Below, in pieces: positions 23,771-35,117 of a stretch of 64,000 nt of DNA. The translations under genes and the position numbers were made by a program. The stretch is from NCBI GenBank assembly GCA_034440575.1, contig JAOTOL010001639.1, positions 2,072,501 to 2,136,500 of the forward strand, read 5' to 3'. Origin of the DNA: Imbricaverruca yamaguchii. Lineage: Eukaryota > Arthropoda > Thecostraca > Neoverrucidae. Position 1 is the first letter of the stretch. Every line of letters begins with the position of its first letter. A model generated the notes under the pieces. It did no database searches and was not told the origin of the DNA. It worked only from the letters and a program-made list of their open reading frames with translations.

Positions 23771-24118
23771 CCACGGAATAGCTGAATGGAATAGGATCCA
23801 TAATCTACAACATCTGTCCATGAAGCACTCGGATCAGATTTATTTTTTAGAAATGCATCCAATCTGATGCAAAGTCAAGGGACACAAAATCTGGTGAAGA
23901 AATCTAGCACTACAGCCTGCATATATTTCAGTTTGAACACATGTTAACTTGTGGTCAATGCACTCCACACGTCTCCCCGGGGATGGGTCTGCACGGTGGT
24001 CGGTATACTGAACTGACATGTGAGCCGGCATAGACGTAACCCACCCCCAGCACAGTGTCCAAGAGTTGCTGACAAAGATAGTCGCAGAGAGCTGCAGCTT
24101 CAGCCGCGTCAAAACACC
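23771..24118. other. Unique sequence
   Basis: Nothing is recognised in this stretch. Confidence 0.35.
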
Positions 24119-24733
24119 TGTCACACCGCACCAGGAGTGAGTACGAGACAAACCGAGCCACGCCTCAGCTACCACCACACCGGTGAGTACGAGATAAACC
24201 GAGCCACGCCTCAGTCACTGTCACAACGGTGAGTACGAGATAAACCGAGCCACGCCTCAGTCACCGTCACAACGGTGAGTACGAGATAAACCGAGCCACG
24301 CCTCAGTCATCGTCACAACGGTGAGTACGAGACGAACGAAACCACGCGTCAGTTATAATCACACCGGGAGTGAGTACGAGACAAACCGAGCCACGCTTCA
24401 GTCACCACCACACCGATGGGTACGAGATAAACCGAGCCACGCCTCAGTCACCGTCACACCGGTGAGTACGAGATAAACCGAGCCACGCCTCAGTCACTGT
24501 CACAACGGTGAGTAGGAGAAAAACGAAACCACGCGTCAGTTATAATCACACTGGGAGTGAGTACGAGACAAACCGAGTCACGCCTCAGTCACTGTCACAG
24601 GTAAGTAGGAGACAAACGAAACCACGCCTCAGTCACTGTCGCAACGGTGAGTAGGAGACAAACGAAACCACGCCTCAGTTGCCACCACACCGCACCGAGA
24701 GTGAGCTCGGGTCAGCCGAGCCACGTGTCAGCC
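24119..24733. repeat. 46 bp minisatellite
   Basis: About thirteen units contain GGTGAGTACGAGATAAACCG and AGCCACGCCTCAGTCAC; successive GGTGAG motifs are 46 bp apart (24182, 24228). A second-order pattern exists because the variants AACGAAACCACGCGTCAGTTATAATC and CACACCGGGAGTGAG recur as a block. Every unit carries GGTGAGT, identical to a consensus splice donor. Confidence 0.94.
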
Positions 24734-25555
24734 TCTTTATGATCAACTTGACAAGGTGGTGTTAGTTAAAAAGTGTGAATCTCCGAAACCAGGCAGCGTG
24801 TCTCGTACCTGTGATTCTCACTGAAGACAGGAACATATTTTGTCTGGCAATTTTTAAAGGCATCTGCCGTCGTCGTTAACTTGATGGCTTTTATGGTTTG
24901 CGTCATTTTCCCATGTCGCGCACGTGAGGGTCGGTAGAATACCTCCCTGATGCGTGCTCCAGGCTTATGGGCTGCTCGACACCATCATCACTAGATCATC
25001 CCTGTTACTGTGGCATCGGAGATCCATTCCACGCCTTCTGCTTTGCTGTACATGTTGTTCGTACTCCTCAATCTGAAGAGGACGAAAACAACTTCGGATA
25101 GTGATTGATAGCAGCAAGGACGAAGCACCATCCATAATGATCAAAGTTCTGGCTCTTCCGAAGCACCTAACTTCTCCTCAGCACTGGAAATGTTCTTAGG
25201 TCATTTTCGTAGTGTGTGCAATAACTCGATTCGAACTTTTTCCGACGAAGACTTCAGATTTTAAGTCAAACATGATGCGCCTGAACACCGTAAAGTTGCC
25301 AACTTCGGCCCCTACAGTTGCTTTTTGCTTGCACTTCAATTTGCCGTCACACTTGGTGAGGCGCTAAAGGTGGAGAACTCTGCGGTGAATTCCTGAATCA
25401 TATTAAATAACATCTTAAAACCCGGGATTACAGAAATGATTAGTACTTGGTCCCATCGCACAGCTTCGTGTGCATTATTGTAAGGTATTTGCAGTCCTAA
25501 CTTTGTTTATAGCTGAAAATTGGCACAATATCCAACGTAGAACAAGGCGAAGCTA
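24734..25555. other. Unique sequence
   Basis: I see no gene, RNA or repeat. Confidence 0.4.
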
Positions 25556-26185
25556 ACTGGGTGTGGTATGCAACAATCGTGTGTAGCATGCAGTGAACGT
25601 GTGAGCCGTGCAGTGACCGTGTGTAGCATGCAATGACCGGGTGTGACATGGAGCGAAGTGAATGGCATGGGGTGACAGTGTGTGACATGGAGTGACCGTG
25701 AGTGACAGTTAGTGACATGGGGTGACTGTGTATGATATGCCGTGATCGTTTGTGACATGGAATGACCGTGTGTGGCATGGAGTGGCCGCCTGTAACATAG
25801 AGTGACCGTGCGTGACATGGAGCGGTCGTGTGAGGCATTCCGGAACTGTGTGTGACATGGAGTGATGGTGTGTGCCATGGAGTAGCAGTCTGTGACATGG
25901 AATGACCGTGTAATATATATATCGTGTGTAATATGGAGTAATGACCCGGAGTTACATGGAGTGATGGTATGTGACGTGCCGTGATCATGTGTGACTATTA
26001 TGACCATGTGAGACATGGAGTGACGATGCGTCACATAGAGTGGTCGTGTGCCACATACCGTGACTGTGTGTAACATGCTGTGACAGTGTGTGACATGCTG
26101 TGACAGTGTGTGACATGCTGTGACAGTGTGCAACATGCTGTGACAGTGTGCAACATGCTGTGACATTGTGTGACATGCACATACC
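25556..26185. repeat. 20 bp minisatellite, diverged
   Basis: About 31 units resemble TGTGTGACATGGAGTGACCG. A right-hand block (26060-26170) has units close to TGTGACATGCTGTGACAGTG that are nearly identical to each other, so it is younger than the rest. Confidence 0.92.
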
Positions 26186-26520
26186 GGACATGACTTGTGA
26201 CACAGACAGCTTTTGACTTGTGTGGCGATGACAGACTATCTTAAGTCCCACATGAAAACCTTAACGAATACTTGGTCCTGGTCTGTGTCACACCTGCAAG
26301 AGTTCCTCTGTTATAATCTGGGCTGCGAGTCGATGCCGTTTCAGGTGATGTGAGTGCTCATCTGCCCCTCACACCATTCGACACATTATCTTCATTGCCT
26401 TCATGGCTTGTCAGTCCATGAGGGATGATCAGTGTCCCCTGGGAGCTGCAGAGTGCCCTTGGAGGTTGGCGATTACTGTGCGGAATATTAAAGGCATGTC
26501 AGAACTATAATATTCTTGGA
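26186..26520. other. Unique sequence
   Basis: Nothing is recognised in this stretch. Confidence 0.35.
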
Positions 26521-26612
26521 ACATTATGTATATATACATGTAAATATATGTACACACACATATATGTATAAGAAAGAGAGATGGAGATAGGCAGAGAGAG
26601 AGGGAGAGAGCT
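26521..26612. repeat. Short TA/CA and GA microsatellite
   Basis: ATATATGTA/CACACA dinucleotide runs are followed by a GAGA-rich stretch with mixed purines. Confidence 0.7.
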
Positions 26613-26814
26613 GGTTGAAAGCGAAGTGCTTGAAATATGTGTAGTTTTGGACAAGCTTTGGACTAAGCATAGAGAAGACTCTTTTCAGGTGGCCACCACC
26701 TGCATCAAATTGGCTGCACCACTGATTTCGACCGAAGAACTCAACAGTGCATCAACCGCTCAGCATTGCGCAATCGCTCTGCAGTTCGTGGCAAGCACGT
26801 GATCAATGACACAA

Positions 26815-27370
26815 AATCGGAGAAGCGAAGCCGTCGCGTGAGGAGAAGCTGCACGATCGGAGCATGGCCGGCAAATGTGGCGGTGCGTGCGGGCAGCGGC
26901 GCGGACGATCGATGTGGGCCCGCGTCCGGTCTGGTCCGCGTGCGCCGACAGGGCTCGACACGACGTGACAGTCGAGAGTCGGCCGGTTTCAGCGGGGCGC
27001 GCGTCGATACTGGATATTACACAGGAAGGCGGCGGCTCTCGTGCCGGCACCAGCAATTTCCGCCCGTCGACGACGTGATCACGGCCGGTGACGCACCACG
27101 TGCCGCGGCCGGACCGGCTCTCTTCGATACAGCGTGTTTATGGCCCGCCGGCTGGGGAGTGGCACACGTTGATGGAGGAGACCGGGGAAGGGCTCCTGAA
27201 GACGATGTAGGGGACGACGGCCGTCTTGAAAATGTCGCTTGTCAACAAGCTTGTCGCTTCTCCGTCTGATATCAGACTTCAGAGTTCTCCTGCGGTCTAA
27301 TTAGGGTCGAGCCGCGCACAACGCGACCGATGGGCAGACATCGGACCGCTGACCGCGCGAGACGGCCCGG
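26815..27370. other. CpG-rich island abutting a minisatellite
   Basis: A strongly CpG-rich block ends exactly where the 22 bp minisatellite begins. A plus-strand frame at 26766-27269 (167 codons) spans it, but its composition (Arg/Gly/Ala/Asp) simply reflects CpG content and I recognise no domain. Confidence 0.4.
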
Positions 27371-27793
27371 GGCGCGCCAATAGAGAACCTGACGGGCGCC
27401 AATAATGGAACCGACGGGCGCCAATAACGGACCCGACGAGCGTCAATAACGGACAAGATGCGCGCCAATACGGGCCCAGGGAGCGTTAATAACGGACAAG
27501 ACGCGCGTCAATAACGGTTTCGACGAACGTCAATAACGAACCGGGTGAGAGCCAATAACAGATTTGACAAGCGCCAATGACGGATCCTACGAGCGCCTAT
27601 AACGGACCCGACGCGCGCCAATGGCGGACCCGACGAGCGCCAATAACGGACCCGACGCGCGCCAATGGCGGACCCGACGAACGCCAATAACGGACCCGAC
27701 GCGCGCCAATGGCGGACCCGATGCGCTCCAACAAAGGACTGGACGCGCGCCAATAACGGATCCGACGCGCGCCAATAACGGATCCGACGCGCG
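27371..27793. repeat. 22 bp minisatellite
   Basis: About nineteen units carry AATAACGGACCCGACGCGCG followed by CC. The left units are diverged; the right units (27600-27790) are nearly identical and alternate AATAACGG with AATGGCGG. Every unit holds several CpGs. Confidence 0.94.
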
Positions 27794-28857
27794 GCCCACC
27801 ACGCGCCGACACACCGTGTAAAAATGCATAGAAAACGGGCGCGGGATTGTTCGCGGGCTTAACCGCGTCGTGCAGGGGATTTGTTGGCTACCGCGCCGCG
27901 ATGAGACCGGAAACGATTTTCTGTCACCGCCGCATGAACTGTTGGTGCAATTCCCGCACTGTTGCCGGGCTGGAAATCCGTCACAAGACAACGCCAAATT
28001 CGTTGTCGGACCCGTTTCGTGCTGAATCGCTTTGTTGCACTTTGCGTTGCAGTGTGCTGCCAAGTGTGCAGTTCGATTTGATGAAGTGTTCCATTACCAC
28101 GACCTTTGATACCATGTTGGTGAGTCATTTGTTCTAGATCATTCAGACCAGCCTGGCCGAGGTGCGAGGCGGAGTAAATTGTATTTCCAGCAAAGCCAAA
28201 GCCAGATTGCTAAGTGTATGTTCATCAGAAGGATTACGATTATGACCGGAGTCCCATTCAGTGGTGTCCATGATGATTGTACGCCGTGTTCCTCACCAAA
28301 CATGCAACATAAACTGAACGAATTTGTACTTGGCATGAATAATAGCGCACCGTGTACTACTTGTCTATATGCATTCCTCTTCAGATTTGCATGCCTAGCT
28401 TCCTGAAAGGAGAAAACGAGACAACGGGAGGTGAAATGGAAAGTTTGGGTATTCAATGATGTCATCAGCAACAAACCGAGCATGTCCTGAAACGTAGTTA
28501 CGTATGGCGAATTTCCCACCACACCGTTTCGCCTAGTTTTCTCGATTGTTATGGGAGGGGGCGGCGGGGGCAAATCCGTACCATGAGATCTCGAAATCAT
28601 ACCCTCTGAAAGCTACTTACCCTCCAGATAGTGCAGACATCTGGCTGGTGATACAGTTCGTCGTGACATAATCTCCCATCGATCGACGCCTGGGCGACAA
28701 AATACAAATATCAGTGACAGACGCAGGAGCCCAAAAAGGGAGATTCTCTTTTTATCTTTAATATCTGGTACTTGGCTCTGATTTTTGCGCATGAGTGCTT
28801 GCAGTAGTTCAAGTTGTCCAGCGTACCGCTGGCACGCGTCAAGTGTATACTTGAATG
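27794..28857. other. Unique sequence, GC-rich at its left edge
   Basis: Nothing is recognised as a gene. Two minus-strand frames (28139-28600 and 28613-28984) have mixed composition but no family I know. Confidence 0.35.
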
Positions 28858-29327
28858 CAGTGGCGTAGGTAGGAACAACACAAATTGGAGGGACAGCAAA
28901 AAAAACTAGACAAACAAACAAAAAACAGTGTTCAAAAACTGTGCTGTCTACCCTCCGTTCAGAACACCTAAAAGTGAATTGCATTGTACATGCTTAGAAA
29001 AAAAACTAATGATTTGATTTCCTATGGTTTAATTACGAACGACTTTGGTGGTCTAAATAACTGTTATTTTTGAATAACTGCTGATTTTGAAATCAGGAAG
29101 TGCCAGGCACTAAAGATGTGAAGTTCTGGGGTCTTTGCTTTATACTAGAATGTCATCTTAATGTCAGATGTTATTCATGGCTAGCCATGTGAAGCAGATA
29201 ATTTCCTATTCGTGTATATTCTGCAGCATAGAAACATCGCAAAAGAGACAGGGGTGGATATGACAACAACAGATTGGGTACATCTGTTGTCCACTTTGTT
29301 GTTCGCTGAATATTCTAACGTCCACTG
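28858..29327. mobile_element. Candidate hAT-like element, ~470 bp
   Basis: The left end is CAGTGGCGTAGGTAGGAA. The right end reads ...AACGTCCACTG, whose reverse complement CAGTGGACGTT matches the first six bases and the CGT. The flanking octamers CTTGAATG (28850-28857) and CCAGAATG (29328-29335) agree at 6 of 8 positions, as expected for an aged hAT target duplication. The interior has no transposase. Confidence 0.5.
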
Positions 29328-29685
29328 CCAGAATGACTGCTACCAAACAGAATCTTTGCAAATGTGATACCTTATCAACTATAACCTCAATTTATGAAAT
29401 GCACCATCACAGATGAAACGAAGCTTTAGTTGCGGCATAAACTCACGTCCAGCTTTTGCTGATGACCTGCCATACTTAGCTGGCATTTGTTGGCAGATAT
29501 TTGTCCGACAGTCGAGGCAAGAGTCCCGCCGGACACATACGATATCGACGCCGGATGTCTGGGTGGATCTCGGCCATTCCATTTGTGCCGCACTACATGG
29601 AAGCCATGCGGCACAGTCTAAGCAACGCGGGCAGCAGCCATAATTATGTATGGAGACCTGACACAAGTTAGGGCAACCGGACAAA
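29328..29685. other. Unique sequence
   Basis: Short frames on both strands here have no recognised motif. Confidence 0.35.
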
Positions 29686-30530
29686 TGTACGTAACGCAAA
29701 TGTACGAATGACAGATGTACGTACGCACGTGTACGTAATCAAATGTACATAATGGCAATTGTAATGACAATTGTACGTAAGCGCAGATGTACATATGGCT
29801 AATGTACGTAAGCGCAAGTGTACGTAAGCGCAAATATATGCATGCCTAAATGTACGTAGCTCAAATGTACGTGAGCACAAATGTACCTAAGCGCAAATGT
29901 ACAGAGGTGCAAATATACGAATCCGCAAATGTACGTAAGCTCAATAGTATGCTAGCACAAAAATGTATCAGCGCAAATGTACGTAAAAGCAAATGTACGT
30001 CGGCGCAAATATACGTATGCGTAAATATACATAATTGCAAATGTGCGTAAGCGCAAAAGTATGTCAGCGAAAATGTACGTATGTAGATACGAACGTAAGC
30101 ACAAAAGTACTTATGGCAGATGTACGTAAGCTCAGATATACGAAAGCGCAAAAGTGCGTATGGAAAATGTGACGGCAGATAAATGCAAGAGCAAATGTGC
30201 GTATGCCAAAAGTACGTAATCGAATGCATGTAAGCGCAAATGTACGTATGGCATATGTACCTTACAAAAGTTACGAAAACGAGAAGGTACATTTGCGCTT
30301 ACGTACATCAGCCATACATACATCAGCGCTTACGTACAATTGCCATACGTACGTCTGCGCTTACGTACATTTGCTTACGTACATTTTCTTACATGCATTT
30401 GCTTACGTACATTTGCTGGCGTACATTTCCTTGCGTACACTTGCTTACGTACGTTTGCTTTCGTACATTTGCTTACGTACATTTGCTTATGTACATCTGG
30501 CATACATACACTTGACCTTAGTACATTTGA
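29686..30530. repeat. 15-16 bp minisatellite with orientation switch
   Basis: From about 29686 to 30262 the plus strand carries diverged units near GCGCAAATGTACGTAA. From about 30287 to 30530 it carries the reverse complement, for example TTACGTACATTTGC. At the junction, 30230-30245 and 30287-30302 are a perfect 16 bp inverted pair separated by a 41 bp AT-rich spacer. Units also contain GTAC and TACGTA self-complementary cores, so hairpins are possible at several scales. Tyr/Val/His-rich frames on both strands are artefacts. Confidence 0.92.
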
Positions 30531-30694
30531 AGAAGCCGCTTACATACATGAGCCGTTGTTGCCGGTTGTTTCAAGACAATTACTGACTGCGAAATATATA
30601 CACTAAAATTAACTTTCTTGTAATCCATTTGCTTTCCGCTTCGGGAACAGTTGATCACGAATTGAGACATTCCTTACGTCTCATGCACACTTCT
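30531..30694. other. Unique spacer
   Basis: I recognise nothing between the inverted minisatellite and the SINE-like sequence. Confidence 0.35.
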
Positions 30695-30790
30695 TTCGTG
30701 TTCTAGTGATTGAGAGCAAATATCACGGAATGTCCTGGGTTGAATACCGGCTTATGGTGATGGGAAATTTTTATTTCGTTGTTTCTGGGA
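30695..30790 (+). mobile_element. tRNA-derived SINE head, degenerate
   Basis: TCTAGTGATTGAGAGCA (about 30702-30718) matches a tRNA A box/D arm. GGGTTGAATACC (about 30738-30749) matches a B box lacking the C of GTTCGA, at normal spacing. An AT-rich body follows. This fits a decayed pol III SINE rather than a functional tRNA. Confidence 0.5.
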
Positions 30791-31386
30791 ATATCCCAGA
30801 CGTTCAGTTATATTCATATTTGTTTGCTTTTGTAACTCTGCATTAACCATTTTGTTGTTTTATTTTCGTTATGTGCAAATAAGACGCTATGCATAGTTTG
30901 GCAGATCGAGGCGGTCATGCCTTCTACTTTGTATGAGCCCAGTTTAGCTCCATTTTCTTGAAAATATTTTATGCAGTTAGCGAAGTCGAGAATTCAATGG
31001 ACAATTTCGCACACATACGTGCAGAAATGCTCATTTATATTAAGTAGTGAGAATGAAACGTATGGATTGTTTGAGGCACCACTCACTGTTTGAGGAACAT
31101 TCTCGCTGCTACGTGTGTTGCGTCCCTGAGCCATAAATGTCTCTCTATTGTCATTGAATGCCACCTGGATTATTTGGTGTTAATATCACCCTACTCAATG
31201 CTCCTCGGAGTGTGGTAAGCACGTGCGACCCTATCCGCCCCCAGCCCTGACTCAGACTGCCGCCGCTATCTGACCAGTCCCTAGGGAAATACCGGCTAAT
31301 TTGTCAGAGCGGCCGGCGGCATGCCCAGCACGGCGAGCGGCCGCCAGCACTGTGTACAATTCGCCAATGGGGGCCGGCCGCTGCCC
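30791..31386. other. Unique sequence, GC-rich at right edge
   Basis: AT-rich DNA changes at about 31290 to a CpG-rich segment with GCGGCCGGC motifs, directly adjacent to the 28 bp minisatellite. Confidence 0.35.
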
Positions 31387-34300
31387 TGGCCGCCGGCACT
31401 GGGAGTGGTGCTCGACCACCGGCACTGGGAGTGGTGCTCGACCACCGGCACTGGGAGTGGTGGTCGAGTCCACCGGCCCTGGGAGCGGTGGTCGAGTCCA
31501 CCGGCCCTGGGAGTGGTGGTCGAGTCCACCGGCCTTAGGAGTGGTGGTCGAGTCCACCGGCCCTGGGAGTGGTGGTCGAGTCCACCGGCTCTGGGAGTGG
31601 TGGCCGAGTCCACCGGCCCTGGGAGTGGTGGTTGAGTCCACCGGCCCTCAGAGTGGTGATCGAGTCCACCGGCCTTGGGAGTGGTGGTCGAGTCCACTGT
31701 CCCTGGGAGTGGTGGTCGAGTCCACCGGCCTTGGGAGTGGTGGTCGAGTCCACCGGCCCTGGGAGTGGTGGTCGAGTCCACCGACCCTGGGAGTGGTGGT
31801 CGAATCCACCGGCCCTGGGAGTGGTGGTCGAGTCCACCGGCCCTGGGAGTGGTGGTCGAGTCCACCGGCCCTGGGAGTGGTGGTCGAGTCCACCGGCCCT
31901 GGGAGTGGTGGTCGAGTCCACCGGCCCTGTGAGTGGTGGTCGAGTCCACCGGCCCTGGGGAGAGGTGGTCGAGTCCACCGGCCCTGGGAGTGGTGGTCGA
32001 GTCCACCGGCCCTGTGAGTGGTGGTCGAGTTCACCGGCCCTGGGAGTGGTGGTCGAGTCCACCGGCCCTGGGAGTGGTGGTCAAGTCCACCGGCCCTGGG
32101 AGTGGTGGTCGAGTCCACCGACCCTGGGAGTGGTGGTCGAATCCACCGGCCCTGGGAGTGGTGGTCGAGTCCACCGGCCCTGGGAGTGGTGGTCGAGTCC
32201 ACCGGCCCTGGGAGTGGTGGTCGAGTCCACCGGCCCTGGGAGTGGTGGTCGAGTCCACCGGCCCTGGGAGTGGTGGTCGAGTCACCGGCACTGGGAGTGG
32301 TGGTCGAATCCACCGGCCCTGGGAGTGGTGGACTCGACCACCGGCCTGGAGTGGTGGTCGAGTCCACCGGCCCTGGGAGTGGTAGTCGAGTCCACCGGCC
32401 TTAGGAGTGTGGTCGAGTCCACCGACCCTGGGAGTGGTGGTCGAGTCCACCGGCCCTGGGAGTGGTGGTCGAGTCCACCGGCCCTGGGGGTGGTGGTTGA
32501 GTCCACCGGCCCTGGGAGTGGTAGTCGAGTCCACCGGCCCTGGGGTAGTAGTCGAGTCCACCGGCCCTGGGAGTGGTGGTCGAGTCCACCGGCCTGGGAG
32601 TGGTGGACTCGACCACCGGCCCTGGGAGTGGTAGTCGAGTCCACCGACCCTGGAGTAGTAGTCGAATTCACCGGCCCTGGAAGCGGTGGACTCAACCACC
32701 GCCCTGGGAGTGGTGGTTGAGTCCACCGGCCTGGAGTGGTGATCGAGTCCACCGGCCCTGGGAGTGGTGGTCGAGTCCACCGGCCCTGGGAGTGGTGGTC
32801 GAGTCCACCGGCCCTGGGAGTGGTGGTCGAGTCCACCGGCCCTGGGAGTGGTGGTCGAGTCCACCGGCCCTGGGAGTGGTGGTCGAGTCCACCGGCCCTG
32901 GGAGTGGTGGTCGAGTCCACCGGCCCTGGGAGTGGTGGTCGAGTCCACCGGCCCTGGGAGTGGTGGTCGAGTCCACCGGCCCTGGGAGTGGTGGTCGAGT
33001 CCACCGGCCCTGGGAGTGGTGGTCGAGTCCACCGGCCCTGGGAGTGGTGGTCGAGTCCACCGGCCCTGTGAGTGGTGGTCGAGTCCACCGACCCTGGGAG
33101 TGGTGGTCGAATCCACCGGCCCTGGAAGTGGTGGACTCGACCACCGGCCCTGGGAGTGGTGGTCGAGTCCACCGGCCCTGGGAGTGGTAGTCGAGTCCAC
33201 CGGCCTTAGGAGTGGTGGTCGAGTCCACCGACCCTGGGAGTGGTGGTCGAGTCCACCGGCCCTGGGAGTGGTGGTCGAGTCCACCGGCCCTGGGGGTGGT
33301 GGTTGAGTCCACCGGCCCTGGGAGTGGTAGTCGAGTCCACCGGCCCTGGGAGTAGTAGTCGAGTCCACCGGCCCTGGGAGTGGTGGTCGAGTCCACCGGC
33401 CCTGGGAGTGGTGGTCGAGTCCACCGGCCCTGGGAGTGGTAGTCGAGTCCACCGACCCTGAGAGTAGTAGTCGAATTCACCGGCCCTGGAAGCGGTGGAC
33501 TCAACCACCGTCCCTGGGAGTGGTGGTCGAGTCCACCGGCCCTGGGAGTGGTGGTCGAGTCCACCGGCCCTGGGAGTGGTGGTCGAGTCCACCGGCCCTG
33601 GGAGTGGTGGTCGAGTCCACCGGCCCTGGGAGTGGTGGTCGAGTCCACCGGCCCTGGGAGTGGTGGTCGAGTCCACCGGCCCTGGGGGAGGAGGAGGGTG
33701 GTCGAGTCCACCGACCCTGGGAGTGGTGGTCGAGTCCACCGGCCCTGTGAGTGGTGGTCGAGTCCACCGGCCCTGGGAGTGGTGGTCGAGTCCACCGGCC
33801 CTGGGAGTGGTGGTTGAGTCCACCGGCCCTGGGAGTGGTGGTCGAGTCCACCGGCCCTGGGAGTGGTGGTCGAGTCCACCGGCCCTGGGAGTGGTGGTCG
33901 ACCACCGGCCCTGGGAGTGGTGGTCGAGTCCACCGGCCCTGAGAGTGGTGGTCGAGTCCACCGGCCCTGGGAGTGGTGGTCGAGTCCACCGGCCCTGGGA
34001 GTGGTGGTCGAGTCCACCGGCCCTGGGAGTGGTGGTCGAGTCCACCGGCCCTGGGAGTGGTGGTCGAGTCCACCGGCCCTGGGAGTGGTAGTCGAGTCCA
34101 CCGGCCTTAGGAGTGGTGGTCGAGTCCACCGACCCTGGGAGTGGTGGTCGAGTCCACCGGCCCTGGGAGTGGTGGTCGAGTCCACCGGCCCTGGGGGTGG
34201 TGGTTGAGTCCACCGGCCCTGGGAGTGGTAGTCGAGTCCACCGGCCCTGGGAGTAGTAGTCGAGTCCACCGGCCCTGGGAGTGGTGGTCGAGTCCACCGG

Positions 34301-34832
34301 CCCTGGGAGTGGTGGACTCGACCACCGGCCCTGGGAGTGGTAGTCGAGTCCACCGACCCTGAGAGTAGTAGTCGAATTCACCGGCCCTGGAAGCGGTGGA
34401 CTCAACCACCGTCCCTGGGAGTGGTGGTTGAGTCCATCGGCCCTCAGAGTGGTGATCGAGTCCACTGGCCTTGGGAGTGGTGGTCGAGTCCACCGTCCCT
34501 GGGAGTGATGGTCGAGTCCACCGGCCCTGGGAGTGGTGGTTGAGTCCACCGGCCCTCAGAGTGGTGGTTGAGTCCACCGGCCCTGGGAGTAGTAGTCGAG
34601 TCCACCGGCCCTGGGAGTGGTGGTCGAGTCCACCGGCCCTCAGAGTGGTGGTCGAGTCCACCGGCCCTGGGAGTGATAGTCGAGTCCACCGGCCTTAGGA
34701 GTGGTGGTCGAGTCCACCGACCCTGGGAGTGATGGTCGAGTCCACCGGCCTTGGGAGCTGTGATCAGGTCTACCGGCCCTGGAAGTGGTGGTCGAGTCCA
34801 CCGGCCCTGGAAGCGATGGTTGTGTCCACCGA
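31387..34832. repeat. 28 bp minisatellite, ~123 copies, with internal block repeats
   Basis: The unit starts GGGAGTGGTGG, continues TCGAGT and ends CCACCGGCCCT. Its centre is a hairpin: stem GGTGG/CCACC around loop TCGAGT. Seven units have the loop inverted (see findings). A diagnostic CCTTAGG variant near 32401, 33206, 34107 and 34696 marks duplicated blocks of about 805, 901 and 589 bp. Those blocks also carry GTAGTAGTCGA, GAATTCACC and AAGCGGTGGACTCAACCACC variants in the same order. Shortened units flank the left edge (31400-31450). Both strands are mostly stop-free, producing Ser/Gly/Trp/Pro-rich frames up to 553 codons that are artefacts. Confidence 0.97.
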
Positions 34833-34855
34833 GTAGTGCATCTGGTGGCACACAA

Positions 34856-35117
34856 TGGTCACTGGTCAGTTGGTCACAAACCACACGGTGGCCACCAGTC
34901 AGTTGTCATTGACCACACGGTGGCAAGCTGTCAGTTGGTCACTGAACACAGGGCGGCCTCCTGCCAGTTGATCACAAACCAGGTGACCAGCCGCCAATTG
35001 GTAACTGACCACACGGTAGCAAGCAGTCAATTGGTCACTGACCACACGGCGGTAAGCTGTTAGTTGGTCACTGACCACACGGTGCACAAGCGGTCAGTTG
35101 GTCACTGACCATACAAT
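34856..35117. repeat. ~34 bp minisatellite
   Basis: About seven units contain GTCAGTTGGTCACTGACCAC and ACGGTGGCAAGC. The sub-sequence TTGGTCACTGACCA is nearly palindromic (GGTCA/TGACC). Confidence 0.9.

Noticed and set aside
26766..27269. 167-codon plus-strand protein across the CpG-rich island
   Set aside because: Amino-acid composition follows CpG content, and no motif or conserved architecture is visible.
31296..34884. Overlapping frames up to 553 codons on both strands over the 28 bp array
   Set aside because: Both strands and several frames are open at once with periodic 28-residue patterns; this is repeat read-through, not coding selection.
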